From Purpureocillium takamizusanense (Eukaryota; Ascomycota; Sordariomycetes; Hypocreales; Ophiocordycipitaceae), in assembly GCF_022605165.1 (NCBI RefSeq), contig NC_063074.1, positions 275,501-339,500 on the forward strand: a DNA stretch of 64,000 bases. The letters run 5' to 3'. A program made the translations under genes and the position numbers. Shown in pieces: positions 36,501 to 48,197 of the stretch. Positions within the stretch are counted from its first letter, which is position 1. The number at the start of each line of letters is the position of its first letter. A model generated the notes under the pieces. That model worked only from the letters and a program-made list of their open reading frames with translations. It did not search any database and was not told the DNA's origin.

Positions 36501-37868
36501 TGTGCCGGGCAACGAGGTGAGAGGCTGACGATGAGATGTGAGAGCTGGGTGGACACCGTTGTGACGGCAACTCTCCCGAGTAGCCAGCGTGGGACCGGGG
36601 CTTGCGGGCAAGGGGGCCGACAACGGCAGTGATGGTTGCACGCGGAGGCGGCAAGGCGGCTAAGGGGGGTTGGCGAGGTTGGCAGCCGACAGACACCACA
36701 CGTCGCTGCAAGCGGTGAAGGTTGGCATTGGCTTGATCCCACCCTTGGCTCCCGCGCAGTCGCCGCCCAATGGCACCCATTGGGAGCAGCCATTGCTTCC
36801 ATCGTACAAGTCGGCATTATCGCATTCAAAGCCGTACTATAGGTAGGCAGGGCCTTCGTAACGTAGGTTATTATAGTACCGTACGCTTCCCGTCCTGCTA
36901 TCCAACAACCTAACTTAGGTACTTATTAGGTGTATGCTGGCAATGTCGGGGGCTGCGTGGCATGAAGCGCAGCCACACGGGGCAACAAAGCTAACGATAC
37001 CGGTCTGTGGGTGCTCTTTCCCATGCATCCTGCCTGCCGGCATCGACTCCCGGCCATGCTCGCGACTGCCCCGAATCCTGAACAAAGGAACAAGAACGTA
37101 GTCCATACACTCAGGTACCTCGTGACCAATACTCCAGGCACCTTGCCTAGACCTCACGTGGCAGGTACCTGTACTGTACATAGCAGGAAGTCACGGCACA
37201 TTTGAGGCAGTCGCCAGCCACGTCCAGACTGCCCAAAGAGGCAGCCGGGGCGTGACGACACGGTCCCGGTTTCCCTTGCTGCTGGGTTTTCGGCGATGCG
37301 GCCGGCGCCGGAACGTGAGATCCGAAATGATGGCCAGTGGATTCGTCGGCTCGGTCGGTGTCGCGCCGCGCCGAACTTGTTGGGTTCGTGAAGCACGTCC
37401 GCTTCAAGTCACCAAAGGCGAAGACTCGTAAGGTATTTTACCAGGTGCGTCCCTGAGCCGATACCTTCCATGGTCAGGTTCAGGTTGGTCATGTTGGGCA
37501 TGCTGCCGAGGTCGCCGAGTGCTACTGCCTATTAGACCTTGCCCATCTACTGCCTCGGTACAGCACTTTGAGAGGCAGTCAGTGGGTGAAAGGTAGCCAA
37601 GGTACTGTAGTCAAGGTACTATACTGATGAGGCCGTCAGGTACTACCTGTACGGAGTAGGAGTTGATCTCATTTTGGCAGAAGGGCCGCGCGGGGTGAGA
37701 ACCCTCCTGCCTCGTCTCACTTTGCTTCCTTCTCCGGATGAACCACATCTCTCCAACAGGATCATGCTACGTCACCAAGGCTCAACTCCCCACGTCTCTC
37801 CCTGACAGCCCGCCGCGCAGTGTTCCGATGCGAGGCAGGCCGGCGGACGGCAGCAGCAGCAGCAGCAT

Positions 37869-37901
<33 letters not shown>

Positions 37902-39110
37902 GACGGAAGCAAGCGCGGACATGCAACTTGCTGGTCGGCGTCGGCTCTGAGTGGTTGGCACTCCAAGGACGGGCCGGGGGCACCGGTTGTTGTCTCTTCT
38001 CTCGCCGTGGCACCGTGGCGTTTTCCGGGGAAGAAACGTGCATGCAGCCAGACGTGACACAGATTGGACCGTCTCTCACCGTGGTCTGCATTCTCTCTGC
38101 AATGACGCGGCAGGTGTGAGGCACTGGCTGCACTGTGCCCGCCGACAGCGAGACCCTGGCGGTGCCGCGGACCTTTGCATTTCATGCCCGTCGCCGCTTG
38201 CGTTTCGCCGCTGGGCTGCGCCAGCACGGCCCACAGCAGCGGCGGCATCGTGGTCATGTCCTGCCTGGGCCACGGCCTTTGTTTGTCGCGCACGAGGCAA
38301 TGTCGACGAGGCCTGGGCCATGCTTCGTTCGTTCCAGAACTTCCGTGCTGTTGGGTCTGCGCCCAAGCCAGCCAGCCAGCCGCCGACATGGGGCGATTTA
38401 TGGGGGCCGCGATTGTCCTTCATCGGCCGCGCCGCATGGGGGTCCCACGCCCTCTGCCGCGGGCGCCCCTGTCGCATACACACAGACAGACGGGTACACC
38501 TGGCTCGCTGGTGCGTGCCACGGGAGACAAGGGGTGGTGGTGGTGGTGGTGGTCTGCCATGCAGCTACGCGGACACGACAGCGACACACACGGCGGCGCC
38601 GCATTCACACGACAAGGACCAGGCGGCCATCGGGGACGACAGGGAAGAGTTGCTGGCTTGCAGAACGATGCAGCACGGTGGCCCCGGATCCCGGATATCC
38701 CAATGGTAAGCGGCCAAGCAACCATGGATGCCGGCCTGCCAAGTGGCCCTTGGGCTACGATGTGCAGGGTCGGCCCAATCTGCTGGGTCGCGCTCGCAGC
38801 AGCCAGCCAGACATCTGTCCAACCTTTGTTGAGCCCAGCGTAAGAGGCGCCCGACGATGGACATAGATTAAGGTATCCAGGCCAGGCCAAGTCAGGTCAG
38901 GCTGCCTTCCCATCGCGCGCTCGAGGCCACGACACACCGTCGTCATGACTCTTGTGCTCACCGATTTGCAGTCGGTGCCCGAGCGAGCTGCCCGCCGAAC
39001 AGATGGCGAACAGAAAGCGTCGTGTCAACCGCTCCGGCATCATACAGTGCAGCCATGCACATGTCGCGCCTCCTGCCGGCAGCCGGGACGCGGCCCTTCG
39101 AAGCGAGATG

Positions 39111-39151
39111 GCAGCAGCAGCAGCAGATGATGATGATGCTGCTGCTGCTGC
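39111..39151. repeat. CAG/CTG inverted repeat
   Basis: GCAGCAGCAGCAGCA (39111-39125), a GAT-repeat spacer of 12 bases and GCTGCTGCTGCTGC (39138-39151) form a 14-bp perfect inverted repeat able to fold as a hairpin in either strand. Confidence 0.9.
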
Positions 39152-41271
39152 TTCCAGCGTGGCCACGACGACCACATCCGGCCTCAGTTATCATGTGCAT
39201 ACTCCGTACATACATACGGCTGCTCTGGGTGGGCGAGAGCACAAAGGCCCTCCTTATTGACCCGCTTTCATGGAGAAATCGACTGGCTGGGTGCATACTT
39301 CGTATACGAAAACACACACACGCGGCTGTGTATATATACTAGGCGTGTAAATGCCGCCTCCTTCGGGAGGGGTCGTCGGGGCGGACGTCAATGCCTTCAC
39401 ATCTGCTTGTCACCCTCGTCTGAAATCTTGCCGCCTGCCGCCGCCACCGCCGACTGTTGTTTCGCCAGCGGTTGCCCGGCTGCCATTCATCAGCCAAAGG
39501 CTCGTTTGCGCAGCACTGTGACAGCCGCAAAGGACGGACATCTGCCCCTGCGTCATCAGGGCCACATTGATTGCTGCGCCCACAGCCACAGCTCGTCTCC
39601 TCCGGTCCTGCTGGGCTGGGGCTTGAACTCGGACCGCCGCTGCATGTAAGTCGCGCCTATGCCCTCCCATCCGTGCTCAAGATGAGACCGGCGGGTTGTC
39701 ACAGCCTCCGCCAGAGGAGGGAGAAAAAAATGACCCTAAAACCTGTCGGAAGAAGCAGGCCCGGCGAGCAACTTGCCCACCATCGCCTCGCCGTGTCTGG
39801 CTGTCTCAGCGTGCACACACCTCGGAGCCCAGGGTCACGAACTGGTACGGCACGGGATCAGCTCTTGATTGCATTGCCCGCACCCACGCACGCGGCACGC
39901 ACACGTCCCGTTTGGGAGGGTCGTGGTGCGACTTCGCCTGGACCGTCACGGGGGCACGACGACGTCAGGTTCGCCTCCCACAGGCCCAAAAGCAGTCTGG
40001 CTCTGGCTCTGGCTCCACTGGCAGCCAGACGGGTGACGGCGACGAATAGCGCAACCCCTCCTCCACTGCTGCTCGCCGTCCTCGCGGCTGGCAGGGCAGG
40101 ACGTGGGTAGCCTCGGCGACATCGCGTTCCGCCGCGGCACCGTGAGCCACTTCAGGAGCCATCCTCGTGAGAGCAACGTCCTGCGCGTTGAGCTCCGCGC
40201 GTGCCCTGCGTGTCTTTTTGGCAGCAGGCCGGGTCACACAGTTGCATTGCGGTCCCATCCCCGTTGGGCGGTCTTCGGCCGAGCCAAAGGCCCAGACGCC
40301 CTGGCCAACTGACGACGGACGGCCCCAACCAACTCTCTGGTCGCGGATAACGAGTGTCCTTTGTGCGAGCGAGCATTGTGCGCAGAGTACCGTCCCGTAT
40401 TGTACCTACAGTAATAAATAGTACGCGCCCGCCCGCCCGCCGCCGCCGCCACACCCTCTTGGCCGCTGGCCGGCCAAGGAGAAGAAAGGCTCGCCAAAGG
40501 GAGACGTCGTCGACGTCTTGACGGGCTGCCAGTGGTGACAGGCAGACAGACAGCCCAGGCGTGCAGACCGCTAGAGACAAGCTTTGCACCTTGCGTGGCA
40601 GACGTGGACGGGGGAGGGGCCACCAAGCCCAGGGGACGAGCGTCTGCTTTATCGGTCAAAGCATCTCCCATCGAACGGGACAAAGGGCCATCCACACCAA
40701 TCTCAGGCGAGGTACCAACGTACTGCGAACAGCATCAAGGTGTACTACCTACTTACCTTGCTAGGCACAACTAAAATACGCACAGGCTGCCGTCAAAAGT
40801 CGCCTGCCTGCCTCGGGGCCAGGGACTAAGTAAGGCACGCACATCGTCCCGCTCAATCATCGTCAGTCAACTGTCGCTGTTGAGCGGCCTTCGCCACTCA
40901 GATCGAGTCAGCTGCCCCACCAGGCGGCTAGCCCATCCTCCCACCTGCGCTAGAGCGTGGTGCTGCCCACTGGCTGCGCTGGAGTTGGCAACCCGGCGGG
41001 CCAGGCAGGCCAGACAAGGCAGGGAAGCCAGGGCCCTCTGCACGGCGTGGTGCCTCCCACCCTGCCGTCGGCAACCCTCCACCAGGCGACTGGCACCCGA
41101 TTACTGGATCGTGGGTGCTACGCTAGCGACGTCGAGCCCCCAACCACAGCACACGCACGCACCGCACCGGGCATTGAAAGGCGGCCCTGGGCAGCTGGGG
41201 AGCAGCAGCCACCGCATCTCAAGAGGCCGAGCCGGGGTCCAGGGCCCTCTTTGGCCCTCTTGCTAGGCGCT

Positions 41272-41304
41272 CCACTCCCACTCCCACTCCCACTCCCACT
41301 CCCA
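41272..41304. repeat. CTCCCA hexanucleotide repeat
   Basis: About five and a half units of CCACTC/CTCCCA lie in a spacer. Confidence 0.9.
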
Positions 41305-41714
41305 CGCCTACCTACGTCCACGCCTACGGCCACGCCCACATCGCGCGCGCGCGCAGGGTGCAGGGAGCAGCTGGGCGGCGGCGGCGACAGCAAGCACCAC
41401 CGGCCACCAGCACCAGCAGACAGTCGCGCACACGCACTGGCACACACACACACCTACTACCTACCGACAAAGCCAGAGAGAGCGAGCGGCAGGGGAGGAG
41501 GGGTGTGCGTGGGAGTGGAGTGTGCGCTCGCCGTGGTGTGGGCGCGCCGCCCAAGTGGCAGTGGCAGTGACCCGACATGAGCAAAAGAGGGCCCGGCTTT
41601 TAACGCCAAGTACGACGCCCGAATCGACGACGACGACGACAAGTTGATCCAGAACTCCAACTCCAACCGTCCGTCCATCGCTCGCATTTCCTCCCCCGTC
41701 TCCCGTCTCCCGTC

Positions 41715-41751
41715 TTCCGCCTCCGCCTCCGCCTCCGCCTCCGCCTCCGCC
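41715..41751. repeat. CTCCGC hexanucleotide repeat
   Basis: About six units of TCCGCC/CTCCGC lie in the presumed HMT1 upstream region. Confidence 0.9.
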
Positions 41752-41924
41752 TTCTTTTGATCCCCTTCCTCCGCCTCGATTCTTGCCTGCCTGCCTGCCT
41801 TGCGTCTTTCGCCTGCTCGCTTCCGCAGGCACGGTCTCGCCTCGTGTCCTGCCGGCCGCCCCCCCCCCCCTCGTCGTTCGCTACCCACGCAAGGCAAAGC
41901 AAAGCCGACCAGAACAGAGCAGCG

Positions 41925-42005
41925 CAGAGCAGCACAGAGAAGAGCAGCGCAGAGCAGCGCAGCGCAGAGTAGCGCGGAGCAGCGCAGAGCAGAGAGCAGA
42001 GCACA
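41925..42005. repeat. Degenerate GCAGAGCAGC-type repeat
   Basis: An irregular array of AGCAGCGCAG and AGCAGAG units, period near 10 with variants, lies about 500 bp upstream of the HMT1 start. Confidence 0.8.
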
Positions 42006-42478
42006 GCGCTGCATTCTCACGCCGCCAATTGCCACGGGCAGGGCAATGGTTCGCTCCAGGTGATCCGCTCAGCTCGACCCTCAGTACGTCGTGCCGTCAC
42101 TTTGTGTGCGTGACGATACCCTCCAGACAGCGTGTGGTGTTGGTGGTGGTGGCCGTGGCGGCGGATAGCGGGGGCTTGCGTGCTGCTCCTCGTCCTACAT
42201 CACGACGGCGGCACGCATCACCGCATCAGTCGCAGGATTGGGCGAAAAGCACAAACGCACAGCCATCGCCGGCAGTGATTTCGTGCGTCCTCGTGGCTAC
42301 TACCAGAGAGAGCCTCTTGGTCTGCGACTCCCTCGCCTGCCCCAACCGGTCTCGCTCTCCACCAACCATCTTTGCATCCGACGACGCTCTCCGACGACCC
42401 GACCCGCCGGGCCACGACGGTTCTGCGTAGCCATCTCCTAGAGAGGTGTTGGTGCTGACACTGTTTTCCGCTTCTTTT

Positions 42479-42480
42479 AG
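42479..42480 (+). other. Acceptor of a probable 5' UTR intron of the HMT1 gene
   Basis: GTGCTGACAC near 42452 (branch), a T-rich tract and TTTTAG end 7 bases before the ATG. The donor is unclear; GTACGT at 42084 or GTAGCC at 42427 are candidates. Confidence 0.4.
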
Positions 42481-42487
42481 TCCCGCC

Positions 42488-45400
42488 ATGGCGGCCGACC
42501 ACGAAAAACCCCCGCCGCAACGACTAGGCTCCAACAACGACCGCTCGAGTGCGGTAGACGTCGTTCTCCGCGAGACGCAGTACTTTTATGCTGTGGTTCT
42601 GCTCGCCGCCTTTATCGGCTGCGCTGCTTGGTACAGTGTGTACAATGCTAAGAAGGATGAGGATCTCGTGCAGCCCCTCGTCAAGGGGCCCGGAGGGAAG
42701 CCCTTGCCGATAACGAAGCGAAAGAAGCGCGACAACGGCGAGCGAAAGATAGGACCCCGCTTCGGCCGAGCCGCGAAGAACGTGTTCCGCTACCTCGGCG
42801 GCGTCATATTTCTCGCCTACGTCGCCAGCGGCGCTTCCACCTTCATACATGCCTTCTACCACGAAGACCCTTACCAGTGGTCAAGAAACGGTCTACCATG
42901 GGCCGGCGAATGGACCGTGGTACGTCACTTGACAATCTTCAAACAGGCCTGTCCGTGGCGGCCCGCGCTCGTCGCAGCCGGACGCTACTGCTCGAGGTTG
43001 AAGGGCCATGCACGGCCGTGCGAGCCTACTTTACTGACGCGCATGAGCAGGTCCACCTCACCGGAGCAACCTTCTTCTACCTATACATTCTCTTCTCCCT
43101 TTTCGACTGGCGGAAGGGACCAAATATCGTTCATCTCGTTATTTGGATCCTCGGCCTTACCGGGGAAATTGTCCTATCGACGTCCACCTTCATCGCCGCG
43201 GCGGATTGCCACTTCGCTCGCTCCGCGCGAGGGCTCGACTCCAAAGGGGACTCCAGCTGCGTGGACTACTGGACAAAGGTCGACCTGATTCTGTACTTTG
43301 TCCGCATCCTGCACCTACTGTTGTGCATCTCCCTCTATTGCGCTGCCTGGATTTTCAAGGTTCGCCGGGGCGACGAATCTCTCGAGGAGGGACAGGCAAC
43401 GGAGTCGACACCGTTGCTGCTCAACGGCTCCGCCACCCACGCGTCGTACGACACACAGAATGGGCACGCCCAGAATGGACGGGTTGAGCACGTCGCCGAC
43501 GGCCGGATCGATCGACGACGGAGTCGGTCCAGGTCAAACGCAAACAAGCCGACTGGCAAGAGCAGACAAGGCAAAGACGAGCCTGCCGCGTTTTATCGCC
43601 CAGAAAAGCTCCCCCACAGGACGTGGTGGGAGTACATGAGGGGATACTCGCTCTTCTTCCCCTACCTATGGCCAAAGGACTCGTTTATTCTGCGGTTGCA
43701 TGTCCTGGTTTGCTTCGGGCTGGTCATCCTGCAGAGATTGGTCAACATGACCGTGCCCACACAAATCGGCCGTGTCGTTGACAAGCTCGATGCCGTCATC
43801 AACGACGTCAAGCGTGGAGAGCCCTTGACCGTCGAGAACTTCCCGCTCTGGGATTTTGTGCTGCTCGGGCTGCTCTGGATCATGCAGGGACAGTCGGGGC
43901 TCCTGGGGTCCCTGAGGTCGCTGCTCTGGATCCCCGTCTCGCAATATTCGTACAGGGGACTGACGACGGCTGCATTTAACCACGTGCATTCCCTCAGTCT
44001 CGACTTTCATTTGTCGAAGCGCACGGGCGAGGTTCTCTCTGCCCTCAACAAGGGGTCCGCCATCAATCAGTTCCTAGAGCAGGTGACTTTCCAGGTCGTC
44101 CCGATGCTCTTCGATCTGTTCCTGTCAATCTACGTCTTCTATCACTACTACGGCGCCTTTTACGCCGAGATCAACCTGGTGGATACTTGTTGGTATCTCT
44201 ACATGACCATCAAGATGGCATCGACGAGGGCAGACCAGAGGCGAGAGATGACGAATGCTGATCGCGAAGAGGAAGCCGTCAAAAATGACTCAATATCGAG
44301 CTACGAGACGGTCAAATACTTCAACGCCGAGGACTTCGAGTCGAGGCGATATCAGGACAGGGTCGGCGTGTTCCAGACTGCCGAGGCCAAGGTGCAGATG
44401 GGCATGGTCATGATGAACATCTGCCAGACCTTGGTCTTCAACCTGGGCAGAATTATTGCCGCCATGGTCTGCGGATGGCAAGTTGCCGTCGGCGTGCGGA
44501 CGCCTGGTAACTGGTTCATGATCGTGTCCTACCTGACGCAGCTCCAGGGGCCCCTGAACTTCTTCGGCACGTTCTACCGCACAGTCCAACAGGCCATGAT
44601 CTCTGGCGAGCGCCTGCTCGAGCTATTCAAGATCCAGCCCACGGTGGTCGACACCCCCCACGCCGAGCCTCTGACCAACTTTCAGGGGCACATTCGGTGG
44701 AACAATGTCAGCTTCGCCTACGACCGGCGCAAGCCGGCTCTGCGCAATGTCAGTTTCGAGTGTGCACCGGGCACCACGACGGCGTTTGTCGGCGAGTCGG
44801 GCGGAGGCAAATCGACGCTGTTCCGCCACATGTTCCGCTACTACGACTGCGATGAGGGCAGCATCGAGCTCGACGGCAAAGATGTAAAGGACCTGACTAT
44901 TAATTCCGTGAGGCAGCATATAGGCGTTGTGCCCCAGGACACGACTCTGTTCAACGAATCGCTCATGTACAATCTCAAGTACGCAAATCCGGGAGCAAGC
45001 GACGAGGATGTCCACCAGGCTTGCATCGCGGCGAGCATACATGAGCGCATCATGTCGTTCCCCGACAAGTACGAGACGCAGGTCGGAGAGAGGGGTATGC
45101 GGCTTAGTGGCGGAGAGAAGCAGCGTGTCGCCATTGCACGCACCATCCTCAAGGACCCTCGAATCATCATGCTCGATGAGGCGACATCAGCGCTCGACAC
45201 ACACACGGAGCAAGAAATTCAGGACAATGTGTGGAAGATTGGCAAAGGGCGGACTTTGCTTGTCATTGCGTGAGTTGCTGCACCAGGCCGCGTCCCTTGC
45301 GCTACACAAACTAATCACTGACCATCATAGGCACCGATTGTCCACCATTACGCATGCCGACCAGATCATTGTTCTGCATGCGGGAGCAGTTGTCGAGAGG

Positions 45401-45790
45401 GGTACTCACGAGGAGCTACTGGCTGCCCAGGGCAGGTATGCCTCCATGTGGGAGAAGCAGATTCGGGCCGAGAAGGCCCTGGACAAGGCACGGGAGGCTA
45501 CCGTCAAGGCGGCCAAGGCACTGAAGCGCGCCAACATGGCAGCCAAAAAGAACGCCGCCGAGGTGCACGGCGACGATTATCATACGCTGGGCTCGTCCGG
45601 CACCTTGTCGGACAACGAGACGTCCAAAAGTAAGGGCGACGAAGAGAGCTCGTCCTCGTCGTCTGGCACCTCGGCGTCGTCTTCGGATGCTGAGTCTACA
45701 CACGATGACGACCATTCATCAGAGCATGGCTTCGACGATGCGACCATGTACAATGGGCGACGCCCGGAACCTCGAAATTTGGGTGTCTGA
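42488..45790 (+). CDS. HMT1: Vacuolar heavy-metal-tolerance ABC half-transporter (HMT1/ABCB6 type)
   Basis: Three exons: 42488-42919, 43051-45269 and 45331-45790 (1036 aa). An N-terminal TMD0 of about five helices (from residue about 30 to 265) is typical of HMT1/ABCB6. A charged linker follows (RRRSRSRSN and neighbours, about residues 285-310), then the six-helix ABC membrane domain (about 350-650) with the [12 protein letters not shown] coupling segment. The single nucleotide-binding domain has Walker [10 protein letters not shown] at about 725, signature LSGGEKQR near 829, Walker B IIMLDEA near 850 and the switch His in HRLST at 885, just after the last intron. The C-terminal tail is Lys/Ala-rich, then Ser/Asp-rich. 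In yeasts and worms this type moves metal-glutathione or phytochelatin conjugates into the vacuole. Substrate and membrane are inferred from family. The symbol follows fission yeast. Confidence 0.93.
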
Positions 45791-48197
45791 AGCGCGTCCT
45801 GAGGCAGCCAACCCCGCTCCGATCTCGAACGACAGCGCCGCCTTGAACAAAGGCTGCTTGCTAGCAGCTCGCAGCCACACTTTCAGTTCCAAAGTTTCGG
45901 CAAAAGCGGACCCAATCGATGCTACGACGCACTGGGGGAACGTTTTCGGCATCAACAGGCATTGAAGGCGTTTGGCGTTCTTCATTCCCACCCTGTCCTT
46001 CGACAAGCGACTCGGTATAATTCGCCTGTGGAATTCTCACCTACCTTAATACTCTCGTTTGGAACACGGCGCGGATGCTACAACGGGACAACTCAAGCAA
46101 CTTAAGCATTGTAGTCGTTTTGATGTCCTGCGCTGTGCATACGGTTCTTCGTCACAGCCGGTGACGAGGGGTCGCAGGAAGCGGCTTCTTTCACCGGCGA
46201 TTCGACAGAACACAGATCCGGCCCGTATCGCCTCTCGTTTAATCAGTTTCAAAGGGCCGATGCAATAAAAGGCCCAATAATGTTTGTTTTCGTGGGTGTC
46301 AAGGACATCCTCATTCTGGCCGCCGGCGGGGAGCCGACGGTTCGGCAAGATGTCACATTTCATGACAGCGACGATGGGAGGCATTGCTTCATTTCTGTTC
46401 CTGTTAGGGACTGGCTTGGTTTTTCTTCTCGTTACTTCCTCATGGACTGGTGGGCTGGTGGGATTAAAGCAATTCGCACACGCAACGGACAGGACGCATG
46501 GCTCGCCTTGATCAGCTGGGAAGCTCTGGCGGGCGTGTTGGGCAGACGGGCGGCCGCAGCACGGCACGACAAGCGATTGGTACGACGGCACGACACAACG
46601 GCGTTCTAGCGGGTAGCATATGATTTCTGGCCTTTTTGCTTTTGCCCTCGTCCACACTTTTCTTGTTGTTTTGGTTCTCCTCACACTCATGGCTGTTGGC
46701 TGTCCCTTATCTGGTCTTCTTTTTGAAAGGAAGAGGGGGGGGAGGCTTTCTCGCCTCCGTCCTCTTTCCTCTTTCCCGTTCTCGTCCCCTTTCTGGTTGG
46801 TGCTCTTCTCGGTTGGCTAGGAATCACGACGTCCCTGTGGTAATAAAGGGGCGGACAAAATGGGGGAGAGGAGGATGAGGTGGAGGAGGAGGAGGGACGG
46901 TGGGTTGTAAGAGGGCAAGCACCACTGCCACTACCACCACCACCACCACCGCATTGCAAAACGGGCCCGGCTGGGGGCGGCGGCTGCTTTGTTGTTTGTC
47001 TGTTTTGTCTGTTTGTTTCCTCGGTTGTCGTTGGGTTGCAGGAAGGCTTCTAGGCCGGCCGCACGTATAGATGATGGACTCCAAAGGTAGACTCGAGCTT
47101 TGCTTATTTTTTTTATTCGTTACGCCCAATCTCAACAGCGCGGCTCCGGGTGTATCGGGGCTGATGAGACAAGACTTTTTGATTGACCGAACGGGACGCC
47201 TCGAAATCTTGCTTGGGCACTGCAGTTTCGTGTGTTGGGACTGACCTGTGTGGCTGTGGCTGTGGCTGTCTGTGACTTGCTTGACGTGCCCCCGCCTTCT
47301 TCCAAGCCCCTTCCCTTTGTCATTGCCATGATGCCATTGACATGGGCATGGTTGCATGTGCGCGAAGCACTCACCGACCGACGACTGAGTGAGCCGCTCC
47401 AAGACGCGAGCCTCATGAGGCTGGTCGCAATGCAGATGGGGTGAGTGTGCTACTTTTGACTTGTTCTCGAAACAATGGGTCAAATATTAAAAAGAACCTG
47501 TTATGTGTGTGTGTGTGTGCGTGCGTGGTGCGACATGCAACACCAATGTGTCCGCGCCGACGACAACAAAAGTATATAGTACACGTGAAGCTTACAAGAC
47601 AACCACCGCCGCCCATATATGTAACGAGGCTGGCCGCCACCCATTCCACCCCGTCAAACAATCAATCACACACAGATGCATGCAATGCAGGGTGGGTTTC
47701 GCTTCTCCTCAAGCCCCCAAGGGTGCCGGAACCTCCTGTCATTTTGCTGGCCCTTTAATCGTTTCGCTGGATCAAACGGTCCTTGATGCGGAGGAAGCGC
47801 TGCTACTGGCTGGGCGTTGTCGTCCCAAACGCTGTGCCCGTGAGCCCGTCGTCCTTTAGGGGTCGCGGATGTTGTCGGATGGTTGAAAAGTCGTGACGAT
47901 AGCGAGCGTGTGTCCATGATTCGTTATTATTCTTCCGCATAAGCAACGCCGGTCCTCATGCTTCAGAGGATGTGCCAACCCGGGGTGCCGTCATCGACCG
48001 TCAAAGCCGAAAAGTGATGTGAATCGAGCGGGCACTTAGTCCTCCGGTGTTTCCAACCGCTCATTAATGTCATGGACCTTCTCTTTCCTCCGCTCTCTCA
48101 CTGGCCCGCTCACGTGCGAGGTCCCACCGAGATCGGACTTGAGCCAACGATGCATCCCGCGCACGTCAGGGCTCACTCCAGGTCTACTGACAAGAAT
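45791..48197. other. 2.4-kb 3' spacer between convergent genes
   Basis: It lies between the HMT1 and LAG1 stop codons. Open frames at 46,046-46,690 (minus) and 46,280-46,609 (plus) overlap each other and lack domains. There are GTG/CAC and (GT)n microsatellites near 46,920-46,950 and 47,504-47,525. I see no supported gene. Confidence 0.5.

Larger units (their letters stand above)
30560..42487. other. About 12-kb gene-poor interval
   Basis: No gene with a domain or a consistent splice model was found. Open frames of up to about 250 codons occur (for example 36,086-36,829 minus and 37,951-38,709 plus), but they overlap on opposite strands and read as low-complexity Arg/Pro/His/Cys-rich peptides typical of GC-rich non-coding DNA. 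A coding-like patch lies on the minus strand at 33,076-33,517. The interval carries many microsatellites, G/C homopolymers (30842-30852, 31028-31039, 31375-31385, 31870-31883), TACTTCGTA-family sites (34246, 37650, 39200, 39296) and TACCTA motifs. The right end is the HMT1 promoter and leader. Confidence 0.5.

Noticed and set aside
36086..36829. 247-codon minus-strand frame in the gene-poor interval
   Set aside because: Overlaps several other frames on both strands, with a Cys/Pro/Arg-rich composition typical of GC-rich non-coding DNA.
37951..38866. Overlapping plus-strand frames of 222-252 codons
   Set aside because: All three plus frames are open together and a minus frame overlaps them, so length alone is not evidence. 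No domains are visible.
39296..39311. Resemblance of CATACTTCGTATACGAA to a loxP arm
   Set aside because: Only the short core is similar. There is no second arm with the 8-bp spacer, and the motif recurs at many spacers as a 9-mer.
46046..46690. 214-codon minus and 109-codon plus frames between HMT1 and LAG1
   Set aside because: They overlap each other, lack domains and splice signals, and sit in a convergent 3' spacer.
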